DNA of 64,000 nucleotides from Streptomyces sp. CNQ-509 (GTDB taxonomy: Bacteria > Actinomycetota > Actinomycetes > Streptomycetales > Streptomycetaceae). The notes under the pieces were generated by a model, which was not told the DNA's origin, made no database searches, and worked only from the letters and a program-made list of their open reading frames with translations. The DNA lies in the NCBI RefSeq assembly GCF_001011035.1, contig NZ_CP011492.1, forward strand, positions 868,001 through 932,000, read 5' to 3'. Shown here one piece after another: positions 7,991 to 17,400 of the stretch. Every line of letters begins with the position of its first letter. Within the stretch, counting starts at the first letter, position 1. The translations under genes and the position numbers were made by a program.

Positions 7991-8018
7991 GTACGGCCCC
8001 CGCGGGCGGGGGCCGTAC
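7991..8018 (-). terminator. Terminator after zinc-ribbon gene
   Basis: GTACGGCCCCC at 7991-8001 pairs with GGGGGCCGTAC at 8008-8018. It lies 20 bp beyond the stop of the minus-strand zinc-ribbon gene and faces the tRNA terminator, so the pair insulates convergent transcription. Confidence 0.7.
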
Positions 8019-8038
8019 GGCCGCTGTCAGACCGCCGG

Positions 8039-8326
8039 TCAGGACGAGAACAGCATGCGGGAGAAGCCGCCCTTGCGGTGGCCGTAGTGACCGTGGCCGC
8101 CGCCGTGGTGGCCGCCGCCCCAGCCCGGGGCCTGCTGCGGGTAGCCGCCCTGGGCGGGCGGCGGCGGGGGCGGCGGGGCCTGCTGTGCCCACTGGGCCTC
8201 GAGCCGGGTCAGGGTCTCCAGCTCGCCGTAGTCGAGAAAGATCCCCCGGCACCCGCTGCACTGCTCGATCTGCACGCCGTTGCGGTTGTACGTCTGCATC
8301 GGCGCACGGCACTTGGGACACTGCAT
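8039..8326 (-). CDS. TFIIB-type zinc-ribbon protein with His/Gly-rich tail
   Basis: 95 residues. The N-terminus is a zf-TFIIB ribbon with CPKC at residues 3-6 and CSGC at 23-26, then GIFLDYGELETL, the hallmark continuation of this family. A run of prolines and a GGGHHGGGHGHYGH segment follow; the tail could bind metal, but that is inference. The ATG at 8326 places the first cysteine at residue 3 as in relatives, and GAGGG lies upstream. The biological role of this family is unknown. Confidence 0.85.
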   Translation of the reverse strand: MQCPKCRAPMQTYNRNGVQIEQCSGCRGIFLDYGELETLTRLEAQWAQQAPPPPPPPAQGGYPQQAPGWGGGHHGGGHGHYGHRKGGFSRMLFSS

Positions 8327-8393
8327 GGTCGCCCTCAACTCCTCGAACTCTTCCGCCGCCACGGATGACGGACGGCGGCCATGGCTGCACAGC

Positions 8394-9452
8394 CTACGAT
8401 GTGCCGCCCGGCTCCGTCCCGTCCTCCATCCCGGCGATACGCGCGCAGGCGGCGAGCAGGTCGTGGTCGGTGCCGTCCAGGGGCCTCGCGCCCGTCGCGG
8501 CGTCCACGAGGGCGCGGGCGGCGAGCTGGACGGTGAGGGTGCGGGCTGGCACGTCGACCTCGGGCGGCCAGAGGTCGTCGCCGGGGGCGACGGCGGGGCC
8601 GCGGGCGGCACGGTAGCCGGCGAGGAAGGCGGCCCAGTCGGCGGCGGGGATGAGGCCGGTGGCGTAGCCGGCGGCGGGTCGGGCGAGGTCCCAGGCGGGC
8701 TCGCCGAGGCCGAGGTCGTCGACGTCGATGAGGTGCCAGGGGCCGTCGGGGGCGGGGTGGCACACGAGTTGGCCGAGGTGGAGGTCGCCGTGGCAGAGGA
8801 GCGAGCGGGGCTGCGCGCGGGGCTCGTCGTCCCGGGCCCAGGCGGGCAGCCGCGCCCAGGCCCGGAGCACGACCGCGGCGGCGGTACGGCCCGGGGCGGG
8901 GGCGGGGTACGGAGCGGGGGCCGGTGCGGGGACGCGCTCCGGTGCGGGCGGCGCCGGAACGGTCGCGCGGGTACCGTCCGGCGGCGGGCTGGAGTCAGCG
9001 GGGGTACGGGGCGCGGGGGCGGCCTGTGCCGCGCGCAGGGCCGCGATGGCGCGGGCCGCGTTCGCCGGTCCCGACATCGGCGGCAGGGGGCCCGGCAGCC
9101 GGTCCGCCGGCACCGCGTGCAGCCGGGCGATCAGGTGCCCCGCCTCCCGCCACGGCGCCGCCTCCGGGGCGTCCGGTGCCACCGGGGTCCCGTACGGCCA
9201 GCGGCTCACGTACCGGCCCTCGACGGGCCCTGTCAGCCCGCCGAGCGGCGCCAGCAGGATGCCCGCGAGCAGCGGATGCGCCGCCACCCGCAGCCGGACG
9301 GCGAGAGCGGCGGGGTCGAGCCGCGGCGCGTGCGCCTTGAGTACGGTGCCCCCGCCGCGTACGACGGTCACGTCCGGGCGGTCGACGATCACCGCGGGCT
9401 CGCCGGCCCCCCGGCTCAGCTCCGCCAGCCGGTCGACGAGGCGTGCGCGCAC
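8394..9452 (-). CDS. Aminoglycoside phosphotransferase-family kinase
   Basis: 352 residues with the APH/choline-kinase fold. The catalytic loop HGDLHLGQLV near residue 220 holds the Asp base, and IDVDDLGLGEPAWDLARP is the Mg-binding segment. A Pro/Ala-rich insertion of about 50 residues (around residues 140-195) separates the lobes and is longer than usual. Family members phosphorylate aminoglycosides, homoserine, choline or sugars. Nothing nearby fixes the substrate, so a resistance role should not be assumed. Confidence 0.82.
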   Translation of the reverse strand: MRARLVDRLAELSRGAGEPAVIVDRPDVTVVRGGGTVLKAHAPRLDPAALAVRLRVAAHPLLAGILLAPLGGLTGPVEGRYVSRWPYGTPVAPDAPEAAPWREAGHLIARLHAVPADRLPGPLPPMSGPANAARAIAALRAAQAAPAPRTPADSSPPPDGTRATVPAPPAPERVPAPAPAPYPAPAPGRTAAAVVLRAWARLPAWARDDEPRAQPRSLLCHGDLHLGQLVCHPAPDGPWHLIDVDDLGLGEPAWDLARPAAGYATGLIPAADWAAFLAGYRAARGPAVAPGDDLWPPEVDVPARTLTVQLAARALVDAATGARPLDGTDHDLLAACARIAGMEDGTEPGGTS

Positions 9453-9589
9453 CGGCTCATCCTAGGCCCTCCACCGCGACGGCCTGCACGAACGTGACAG
9501 GACCGGTACCGGCGGCCGCGGCGGGGAGGTGCCTCGCCGCGGGCCGCGGCGCAGGCGTGCCCGCCGCGTACCGCCCCGGAAAACGCGTA

Positions 9590-9617
9590 GCCCGGGCGTC
9601 TCCCCAGACGCCCGGGC
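9590..9617 (-). terminator. Hairpin downstream of the small membrane-protein gene
   Basis: GCCCGGGCGTCT at 9590-9601 pairs perfectly with AGACGCCCGGGC at 9606-9617 around a CCCC loop. It lies 85 bp after the stop of the 9703-9909 gene, in the 250-bp stretch before the phosphotransferase gene. I see no gene in that stretch. Confidence 0.75.
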
Positions 9618-9702
9618 GTACACGTCCGTCCGCCGCACCCCCGTCCCCACGGGGCTGAGCCGGCTGTCCCCGGCCCGGGCCGCTCTCCCGGGCCTGACGG
9701 GG

Positions 9703-9909
9703 CTAGTGCCCCATCATTCCGGCCACGGACGACGCATGTGTGATGACCGCTTCCCACCCGCCGAAGAGGACGGTGAGCACGATCGCCAGGGGCAGCACCA
9801 TCGCGAGAGCGACCAGCGGGTGCCTGCGCTCCGACGGCTGTGCGCCGAACGCGGCGAGCGCCCCTGCGACGGCCTTGGGCCGTGCGGTGTGCTCCGCTGT
9901 TCTCTCCAT
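9703..9909 (-). CDS. Small single-pass membrane protein (68 aa)
   Basis: 68 residues: a charged N-terminus, one membrane helix at about residues 33-50 (LVALAMVLPLAIVLTVLFGGW) and a short tail ending in His/Met (HASSVAGMMGH). AGGAG eight bases before the ATG fixes the start. The size and a His-bearing tail recall CbtB-like proteins, but the CbtB signature is not present, so I leave the function open. Confidence 0.65.
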   Translation of the reverse strand: MERTAEHTARPKAVAGALAAFGAQPSERRHPLVALAMVLPLAIVLTVLFGGWEAVITHASSVAGMMGH

Positions 9910-10093
9910 GGCAGCCACTCCTGTGTTGGGGCGGCGGGCGTCCGACCTCGGGGGACGAGTGCTGCGCCCGCCGCTTGACGACAACATTAGGGAAATGATC
10001 GGCACGGGTCGTCATGCCCGCGTATCGATTGCCTGGCCTCCCGGAGGATGACTGCGGCGCGAAGTCGCTACTCCCATGGGTGGAGACCGGGTA

Positions 10094-10348
10094 CTACGTC
10101 CCAGGGTCTTCCCCGAGAGGGACCTCGCCGTCCGTACGCGGCACGGGATGCTCCACCAGGGCGAGCACCCTGGTGGCCATGAACCGCGCCGTGCGCACCA
10201 CCGAGCCGCTGCGCGTCACCTCGCTCACCTCGACCACGCCCCGGCGCACCGACGTCTCGACCCTCCGGCCTGCGCGCGAGGCCACCACCTGGTACGTCCG
10301 CGTCGTGTCCCCCGCGTCCACGACTATCTCCACTCGATCGCCCTTCAC
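10094..10348 (-). CDS. Conserved hypothetical protein (84 aa)
   Basis: 84 residues, rich in valine, arginine and threonine and predicted all-beta: alternating patterns such as VEIVVDAGDTTRTYQVVAS and GVVEVSEVTRSGSVVRTARF. There is no signal peptide or membrane segment. The GTG at 10348 is chosen because the ordered sequence begins there and a purine-rich GGGGGA lies upstream; the open frame extends about 30 codons further without domain-like sequence. It is divergent from the Ser/Thr kinase gene and shares a 170-bp intergenic region with it. Confidence 0.6.
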   Translation of the reverse strand: MKGDRVEIVVDAGDTTRTYQVVASRAGRRVETSVRRGVVEVSEVTRSGSVVRTARFMATRVLALVEHPVPRTDGEVPLGEDPGT

Positions 10349-10518
10349 CTGTCCCGCATCCCCCTTCGTAGGGGCCGCACTTGGGCCCGGCCATATCTCC
10401 AGGATCCCACCTGGGACTGACAATTCGGCCCGCCGCACGGCGCCCTGCCAGCGCGAGCGGCGGTCAAGTCCGTAAGCTGTGCACGGCAGACAGACCGGGC
10501 AGCGGGGATGGTTACGGC

Positions 10519-11850
10519 ATGGCGATGATGCGGCTCCGCCGGGAGGATCCGCGTGTCGTCGGCTCGTTCCGGATCCACCGGCGGCTCGGCGCGGGCGGCA
10601 TGGGCGTGGTCTACCTGGGCTCGGACCGGCGCGGCCAGCGGGTCGCGCTCAAGGTGATCCGGCCCGATCTGGCGGAGGATCAGGAGTTCCGGTCGCGGTT
10701 CGCCCGCGAGGTCTCCGCCGCCCGGCGGATCCGCGGCGGCTGTACGGCGCGGCTGGTGGCGGCCGATCTGGACGCGGACCGGCCGTGGTTCGCCACGCAG
10801 TACGTGCCGGGGCCCTCCCTGCACGACAAGGTCGGCGACGAGGGGCCGCTGATCGCGGCGCGGGTCGCGGCGATCGGCGCGGCGCTCTCCGAGGGCCTGG
10901 TCGCCGTGCACGAGGCGGGCGTGGTGCACCGCGACCTGAAGCCGTCGAACATCCTGCTCTCCCCCAAGGGCCCGCGGATCATCGACTTCGGCATCGCCTG
11001 GGCGACCGGCGCCTCCACGCTGACGCACGTCGGCACGGCGGTCGGCTCGCCCGGGTTCCTGGCGCCCGAGCAGGTGCGCGGGCAGCCGGTGACGCCGGCG
11101 AGCGACGTGTTCTCGCTGGGCGCCACGCTCGCGTACGCGACGACGGGCGACTCGCCGTTCGGGCAGGGCAGTTCCGAGGTGATGCTCTACCGGGTGGTGC
11201 ACGAGGAGCCGCTGCTCGACGGGGTGCCGGACGCGCTGGCGCCGCTGCTGCGCACGTGTCTGGCGAAGACCCCGGACGACCGTCCCTCGACCCTGCAGTT
11301 GTCGCTGCGGCTGAAGGAGATCGCGGCCCGCGAGGCGCACGGCGCGGGGCCGGAGGAGGCCCCGCCGCGGAGGACCGCCGCGGAGCGTGCGGCCCCGGGC
11401 CCGACGGCCGCGCACCGGCCGCCGGCGCCGCGGGCGACGGGCGCGGGCCGGCCGGGTCCCGGTACGGGTGCCGCGCAGCGGCCGGGGCCGCACGGCGCCG
11501 GGCGGCCGGGTGCGCCGCAGCGTCCGGGACCCGCGCAGCGGCCCGGGGCGGCGCAGCGGCCGGGGCAGCGCGCGGGCGGCGGTGCGGCGCGCAAGCAGGC
11601 ACCGGCTCCGGCGCCGGAGCGCGGCCGGCAGGGTGCGGACCGCGGGCGGCAGGCGGAACAGCGGGCGCAGGCGCCGCGGAGCGGTCCGCGCGAGGGTGCC
11701 GCGTCGGCGCCGCGCAAGCCCGCGCCGCAGCGGAGGCCCGCGCCGGACCGGGCCCGGCTGATGCGGCAGCGGCTGATCGTGTTCGTGACGGTGACGCTGC
11801 TGGTCGCGCTCGGTATCGCGGCGGCCCAGGGCTGCCAGGGCCCGCTCTAG
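10519..11850 (+). CDS. Membrane-anchored Ser/Thr protein kinase
   Basis: 443 residues. The N-terminal Hanks-type kinase domain (about residues 15-275) shows the Gly loop LGAGGMGVVYLG, the catalytic Lys in VALKVI, HRDLKPSN near residue 137 and DFG near 156, with FLAPEQ in the activation segment. A Pro/Gln/Arg/Ala-rich linker of about 130 residues with repeated QRPG units follows. A single membrane helix (RLIVFVTVTLLVALGIAAA) and an eight-residue extracytoplasmic tail end the protein. There is no PASTA or other sensor domain, so a signal would have to come from partners. The ATG at 10519 puts the kinase domain at the usual distance from the start. Confidence 0.92.
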   Translation: MAMMRLRREDPRVVGSFRIHRRLGAGGMGVVYLGSDRRGQRVALKVIRPDLAEDQEFRSRFAREVSAARRIRGGCTARLVAADLDADRPWFATQYVPGPSLHDKVGDEGPLIAARVAAIGAALSEGLVAVHEAGVVHRDLKPSNILLSPKGPRIIDFGIAWATGASTLTHVGTAVGSPGFLAPEQVRGQPVTPASDVFSLGATLAYATTGDSPFGQGSSEVMLYRVVHEEPLLDGVPDALAPLLRTCLAKTPDDRPSTLQLSLRLKEIAAREAHGAGPEEAPPRRTAAERAAPGPTAAHRPPAPRATGAGRPGPGTGAAQRPGPHGAGRPGAPQRPGPAQRPGAAQRPGQRAGGGAARKQAPAPAPERGRQGADRGRQAEQRAQAPRSGPREGAASAPRKPAPQRRPAPDRARLMRQRLIVFVTVTLLVALGIAAAQGCQGPL

Positions 11851-11951
11851 TACAAACGGCGGATCACATGGGGTGCACCGCCCCGGGGGGGATCCGCCGC
11901 GCCCGGAGCGGATTTCGGCCACGGCGCCGTGCGCCTGGCCCGGGGGCGGGT

Positions 11952-12770
11952 TCAGTCCCCGGCGGGGGCCGTCGCCACGGCGTAGAACGCGACCGCCGCG
12001 GCGGCGCCGACGTTGAGCGAGTCGACGCCGTTCGACATCGGGATGCGCACCCGCTGATCCGCCGCCCGCAGCGCCCGCGCCGACAGCCCCGCGCCCTCCG
12101 TGCCCAGCATCAGCGCGGCCCGCGGCAGGCGCCCCGGCGCCGCCTCGGTGATCGGCACCGCCCGCGGGTCCGGGGTGAGGGCGACGAGGGTGAAGCCCGC
12201 CTCGCGGACCGTCTCCAGATCCTGCGGCCAGGAGGACAGCCGCGCGTACGGGACGTGGAAGACGGCGCCCATGGAGACCTTCACCGACCGCCGGTAGAGC
12301 GGGTCCGCGCAGTCGGGCGAGAGCAGCACGGCGTCCATGCCGAGGGCGGCGGCGCTGCGGAAGACCGCGCCGACGTTGGTGTGGTCGTTGACGGTCTCCA
12401 GCACCGCGACGCGGCGGGCGCGCGCCAGCAGCGCGGCGGCGCCGGGCAGCGGCTTGCGGCGCATGGCGGCGAGCGCACCGCGGTGCACGTGGTAACCGGT
12501 GACCTGCTCGGCCAGCCCGGGGTCGACGACGTACACCGGGGCCGGCAGCGCGTCGATGACGTCCCGCATCGCGTCGACCCACTTGGCCGAGAGCATCATG
12601 GAGCGCGTCTCGTAGCCGGTCCCGATCGCGCGTCTGATGACCTTCTCGCCCTCGGCGATGAACAGCCCCTCCGCCGGCTCGCGGCGGCGGCGCAGCTCGA
12701 CGTCGGTGAGGCTCGCGTAGTCGGACAGGCGCGGGTCGGCGGGGTCGTCGACGGTGAGGAGTTCTGCCAC
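11952..12770 (-). CDS. TrmH/SpoU-family RNA 2'-O-methyltransferase
   Basis: 272 residues. The N-terminal substrate-binding domain (GLFIAEGEKVIRRAI) precedes the SPOUT catalytic domain, in which the three family motifs are visible: NDHTNVGAVFRSAAALG, LMLGTEGAGLS and RIPMSNGVDSLNVGAAAAVAFY. These knotted-fold enzymes methylate ribose in 23S rRNA or tRNA using S-adenosylmethionine. The target cannot be told from sequence. It is the last minus-strand gene after cobL, cobT and cysG and is 82 bp from cysG, so it may be read from that transcript. Confidence 0.9.
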   Translation of the reverse strand: MAELLTVDDPADPRLSDYASLTDVELRRRREPAEGLFIAEGEKVIRRAIGTGYETRSMMLSAKWVDAMRDVIDALPAPVYVVDPGLAEQVTGYHVHRGALAAMRRKPLPGAAALLARARRVAVLETVNDHTNVGAVFRSAAALGMDAVLLSPDCADPLYRRSVKVSMGAVFHVPYARLSSWPQDLETVREAGFTLVALTPDPRAVPITEAAPGRLPRAALMLGTEGAGLSARALRAADQRVRIPMSNGVDSLNVGAAAAVAFYAVATAPAGD

Positions 12771-12852
12771 GGGACGATCCTGCCGTGCCGCGGGCCGGAT
12801 TCCGACGCCGGGGGTACGTGACGTGCGCCGCCCCGCGGCGCCCGCCCCTCCG

Positions 12853-14136
12853 TCAGCCGGGCGACCTGGCCGCCACCTCGCCGACGACGATCACCGCCGG
12901 CGGCCGCACCCCCTCGCGCGCCACCGCCGCCGCGGCGGTGCCGAGTGCGGCGTCCACCCGACGCTGCGCCGCCGTCGTTCCCTCCTGCACGATCGCCACC
13001 GGCGTTGCGGGGTCGCGCCCCTCGCGTACCAGCGTCTCCGCGATGGCCCCGATGCGCTCCACGGCCATGAGCAGGACCAGCGTGCCGCGCAACCGGGCGA
13101 GCGCCGGCCAGTCCACGAGCGAGCGCTCGTCGCCGGGCGCGACATGGCCGCTGACGACGGTGAACTCGTGCGCCACCCCGCGGTGCGTCACCGGGATGCC
13201 GGCGGCCGCGGGGACGCTGATCGCGCTGGTGACGCCCGGCACCACCGTGCACGCCACGCCCGCCCGCGCCAGCGCCTCCGCCTCCTCCATGCCGCGGCCG
13301 AAGACGAACGGGTCGCCGCCCTTCAGCCGGACGACCGCCTTGCCGGCCCTGGCGTGCCGGATCAGCGCGTCGTTGATCGCCTCCTGGGCCATGGCCCGGC
13401 CGTACGGGATCTTCGCGGCATCGATCACCTCGACGTGCGGCGGCAGTTCGTCGAGGAGGTCGCGGGGGCCGAGGCGGTCGGCGATGACGACGTCGGCCTC
13501 GGCGAGCAGCCGGCGGCCGCGGACGGTGATGAGGTCCGGGTCGCCGGGTCCGCCGCCGACGAGGGCGACGCCTGGGACGGGGGTACCCCCTGGACCGGAG
13601 CTTGTCGGAGGTCCTTGGGGGAGCGTGCGGTGGCGAGGGGCGCTGAGGGTGCCGTCGCGCAGGCCCTCCACGACGGCGTCGCGCACGGCGGCGGAGCGGC
13701 GCGGGTCGCTGCCGGTGAGCACGGCGACGGTGACCCCCTCGCTGCGCCCGGTGGCGGGGGTCCAGGCGGTCGCGGCGGAGGCGTCGTCGCTGCGTACGCA
13801 CCAGACGCGGCGGCGCTCGGCCTCTGCGGAGGCGGCGGCGTTGGCGGCGGGGTCGCGGGTGGCCACGACCGCGTACCAGGCGCCCTCCAGATCCCCGTCC
13901 GCGTACGGCCGCCGCTCCCAGGTCAGCTCCCCGGCGTCGGCCATCGCCTCCACGGAGGGGGTGGCGGACGGCGAGACGAGCGTGACCCGGGCGCCGGCGG
14001 CGAGCAGCGCGGGCAGCCGGCGCTGGGCGACCTGGCCGCCGCCGAGGACGACGACGCGCCGGCCCGCGAGGCGCAGCCCGACGGGGTAGGCGAACGTGTC
14101 GGAACCGGGGGCGGAGTGGGCTGGGGGACGGGACAT
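12853..14136 (-). CDS. cysG: Siroheme synthase / uroporphyrinogen-III methyltransferase fusion
   Basis: 427 residues. The N-terminal part (about 1-165) is a precorrin-2 dehydrogenase-like Rossmann domain with GRRVVVLGGGQVAQRR. The C-terminal part (about 188-427) is a uroporphyrinogen-III C-methyltransferase with VALVGGGPGDPDLITVRG, VVRLKGGDPFVFGRG and LLMAVERI. Together they convert uroporphyrinogen III to precorrin-2 and on toward siroheme or cobalamin. The linker (about residues 170-187) is encoded by a palindromic repeat element (13576-13625). The ATG at 14136 is chosen because the Rossmann domain begins about 20 residues later. It lies downstream of bluB-cobT on the same strand. Confidence 0.9.
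   Translation of the reverse strand: MSRPPAHSAPGSDTFAYPVGLRLAGRRVVVLGGGQVAQRRLPALLAAGARVTLVSPSATPSVEAMADAGELTWERRPYADGDLEGAWYAVVATRDPAANAAASAEAERRRVWCVRSDDASAATAWTPATGRSEGVTVAVLTGSDPRRSAAVRDAVVEGLRDGTLSAPRHRTLPQGPPTSSGPGGTPVPGVALVGGGPGDPDLITVRGRRLLAEADVVIADRLGPRDLLDELPPHVEVIDAAKIPYGRAMAQEAINDALIRHARAGKAVVRLKGGDPFVFGRGMEEAEALARAGVACTVVPGVTSAISVPAAAGIPVTHRGVAHEFTVVSGHVAPGDERSLVDWPALARLRGTLVLLMAVERIGAIAETLVREGRDPATPVAIVQEGTTAAQRRVDAALGTAAAAVAREGVRPPAVIVVGEVAARSPG
13576..13625. repeat. Palindromic repeat element inside cysG
   Basis: An imperfect inverted repeat: ACCCCCTGGACC on the left pairs with GGTCCTTGGGGG on the right, with a GGGGGTACCCCC self-complementary segment at the edge. It resembles small GC-rich palindromic elements that are scattered through streptomycete genomes. 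It sits in frame in the linker of cysG and encodes a Pro/Gly/Thr/Ser stretch. Confidence 0.55.
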
Positions 14137-14408
14137 GGCGAAGCGGGCTCCTCGTACGGTGTGCCGGCCGCTGCGGCGCTGGAGCGGCGGTTCGTCGCGG
14201 ACTGCGGTCGGGACGGGCGCGGCGTCGCGGGCCCGCGACGCCAACCCTATGGCCTGCGCGGACGCCCCGCCGCGGCGGACGCCCGCGCGACGGGCCCGGT
14301 CCGCCCGCGACGTACGCGGAAAAGCCGCCCCGGCGCGGACCGCGGGTGCGCCCGGGGGCGTACGCGGCACGTCGACGCGCGCGTGCGAACGCCCCAGGCG
14401 CGGCGGGG
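14137..14408. other. Intergenic region between cobT and cysG
   Basis: 272 bp without a convincing gene. It contains a perfect 22-bp palindrome, GGCGTCGCGGG with its complement, at 14221-14242, about 85 bp upstream of the cysG start. This could form a strong hairpin or be an operator. No cobalamin riboswitch box was recognised. Confidence 0.5.
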
Positions 14409-17400
14409 TCAGCCCTTCTCCGTCACGCCCGCCGCGTCGAACGTCGCCACCTCGTGCATCGCCCGCGCCGCGCTCTGCACCAGCGGCAGCGCCAGCAGCG
14501 CGCCGGTGCCCTCGCCGAGGCGCAGGTCGAGGTCGATCAGCGGGCGCAGCCCCAGCTTCGTCAGCGCCGCCGCGTGCCCCGGCTCGGGACTGCGGTGGCC
14601 CGCGATGCACGCGGCCAGCGCCTCCGGCGCCACCGCGCGGGCGACCAGCGCCGCCGCGCCCGCGCTCACCCCGTCCAGCACGACGGGCGTGCGCAGCGAG
14701 GCCCCGGCGAGGATGTAGCCGACGAGCGCGGCGTGCTCCAGGCCGCCGACCGCGGCCAGCACGCCGATCGGGTCGGCCGGGTCAGGGCGGTTGACCTCGA
14801 TCGCGCGGCGGACGGCGTCGACCTTGCGGTCGTACGTCTCGTCGTCGATGCCGGTGCCGCGGCCGGTCACGTCGGCGGGCTCGGAGTCGGTGAAGACGGC
14901 GATGATCGCGGCGGACGCGGTCGTGTTCGCGATGCCCATCTCGCCGGTCAGCAGCGCCTTGTTGCCCGCCGCGACCAGGTCCCGTGCGGTCTCGATGCCG
15001 ACCTCGACGGCCCGCAGCGCCTCCTCGCGGGTCATCGCGGGACCCGCGGTCATGTCCGCGGTCCCCTTGCGCACCTTCCGCGGTACGAGCCCCGCGGTGG
15101 CGGGCAGCTCCGCCGCCACCCCGGCGTCCACGACGCACACCTCGGCGCCGACCTGGGTGGCGAAGGCGTTGCAGACGGCGCCGCCGCCGAGGAAGTTGGC
15201 GACCATCTGGCCGGTGACCTCCTGCGGCCAGGGCGTGACGCCCTGCGCGTGCACGCCGTGGTCGCCGGCGAAGACCGCGACCGCCGCGGGCTCGGGCACC
15301 GGCGGCGGGCACTTGCGGGACAGGCCGCAGAGCTGCGCCGAGATGATCTCCAGCATGCCGAGCGAGCCGGCCGGCTTCGTCATCCGCTTCTGCCGCTCCC
15401 ACGCCTCGCCGAGCGCCTTGGCGTCCAGCGGGCGGATGCCCTCCAGGGTCTCGGCGAGCAGGTCGTGCGGGTCCGCGCCGGGCAGCGCGCGGCGGCCGTA
15501 GCTCTCCTCGTGGACGACCCAGGAGAGCGGACGGCGCTTGGACCAGCCGGCCTGCACCAGCTCCGGCTCGTCGGGGAACTCGTCGACGTAGCCGATGCAG
15601 AGGTACGCCACGACGTCCAGGTGCTCCGGCAGGTCCAGCTCGCGGACCAGCTCGCGCTCGTCGAAGAAGCTGACCCAGCCGACGCCGAGGCCCTCGGCGC
15701 GGGCGGCGAGCCAGAGGTTCTCGACGGCGAGCGCGGAGGAGTACGGGGCCATCTGCGGCTGGGTGTGCCGCCCGAGGGTGTGCCGGCCGCCGCGGGTGGG
15801 GTCGGCGGTGACGACGATGTTCACCGGGGTGTCCCGGATGGCCTCGACCTTCAGCTCCTTGAACTGCTTCGCGCGGCCCTTGGGCAGGCTCTTCGCGTAC
15901 GCCTCGCGCTGGCGGGCGGCCAGCTCGTGCATCCGGTGCCGGGTCTCCTCGGAACGGATGACGACGAAGTCCCAGGGCTGGGAGTGGCCGACGCTGGGGG
16001 CGGTGTGGGCGGCCTCCAGGACGCGGAGCAGCACCTCGTGCGGCACGGGGTCGGAGCGGAAGCCGTTGCGGATGTCGCGGCGTTCGCGCATGACCCGGTG
16101 GACGGCGGCCCGCTCGGCGTCGGCGAAGCCGGGGGCGGCGGGCTCGTCCGCGGGAGCGGCGGGCGCGTCGGCGGCGGGGGCTTCCGGTGCGGCGGCGGCC
16201 GGGGGCGTTGCGTCGCCGGTGGCAGCCGGTGCGTCGGCCGCGGGTGCGGCCTCGGCGGCAGCGGGCACCGGGGTGGCCGGCGCCTCCTCCGCGGGGGCGG
16301 GTTGGGGCGCGGCGGCCTGCGCCGGTACGGAGGCACCGGGCGCCGCCGCGGTGTCCTGCGCCGCCTGCGCGTCGCCGGCCGGGGTGCCGGCGGTGACCGG
16401 CGCGCTCACGGCCGTGCCGCGGCGCCGCCGGGTGCGGATCTGCGTCACGGGTGCACCGGTGCGCTGCGCCGCGCCGCCATCGGGCTGAGCCTCGGACGGC
16501 GAGCCGGCCGCGGCTTCCCCCGCGGTGCCGGAGGCGGCGGCCTGGGCGCCGTTCTGGACCCCCAGCGACACGCCGCGCCGCCCAGCGGCGGCGGCGTGTA
16601 CGGCACCGGCGGTGGCGGCTTCGTCGCTCGCCGCCCGCGCGGCGGGGACGGAGGGCTGCCCACCGGGCACCGCCTGGCCGTTCGCCGCCCGCGCCTTGGC
16701 GCCGTTGACGGGCTGCCCGTTGGCCACGGCGTGGAGCACGGCCGCGTCCGCGAGCTGCTGCCCGGCGTCGCCCTGACGGTCCTGACGGGCGGCGGAGTCG
16801 CCGCCGGTCTGCTCGTTCGCCTGCGCGGCGGCGGCCGCCTGGTCCGCGGCCGCCTGCCCGGAGGTACGGACCGCGCTGTCCGCGGCCTGGGCCGCGGTGT
16901 CGTCGCCGGGTACGGCGTGGAGGACGGGCCCGTCCGCGGGCCGGTCCCCGGTGTCGGAGTCGTCCTGACCGCCGGCCGGGGCCCGGGAGTTGTCGCCGGC
17001 CTGCGGCGCCGCCGCGGCCGCGGGGTTGCCGGCCGAAGCGCCTTCCGCCCCGCCCGGTACGGCGGCGGCTGCACCGGGCTGGGCCGCGGCATCGCTGCTG
17101 GATCGGACGGCGGGGACGGCATGCGGCACGGTCCCGTTCGCGGGTTGCGCCTGGGGCGCGGCGGAGCCCTCGGAGACACCCGATACGGCGATGGCCGTCC
17201 CGTCGACCGTTACGGCGTGCGGCGCGGACTCGTTCACGGCATGACCGCTCGGCGCCTGGGCCGCGGCGGCGCCCTCCGGACCACTCGACCCTGCCGTATC
17301 GGCGGCCGGTTGGCCGTTCTCCCCCGCGGGCACCGCGGACCCGTCCGCGGCGTGACCGCCCGGCGTCCGGCCTGCGGCGCCTTCGGCGGGCTGGGCGGCG

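Noticed and set aside
8394..9452. Aminoglycoside resistance gene
   Set aside because: The fold is APH-like, but the family is broad and there is no resistance context, so only a general kinase call is made.
9703..9909. CbtB cobalt transporter subunit
   Set aside because: Size and single helix are similar, and cob genes lie nearby, but the characteristic His/Cys tail motif is missing.
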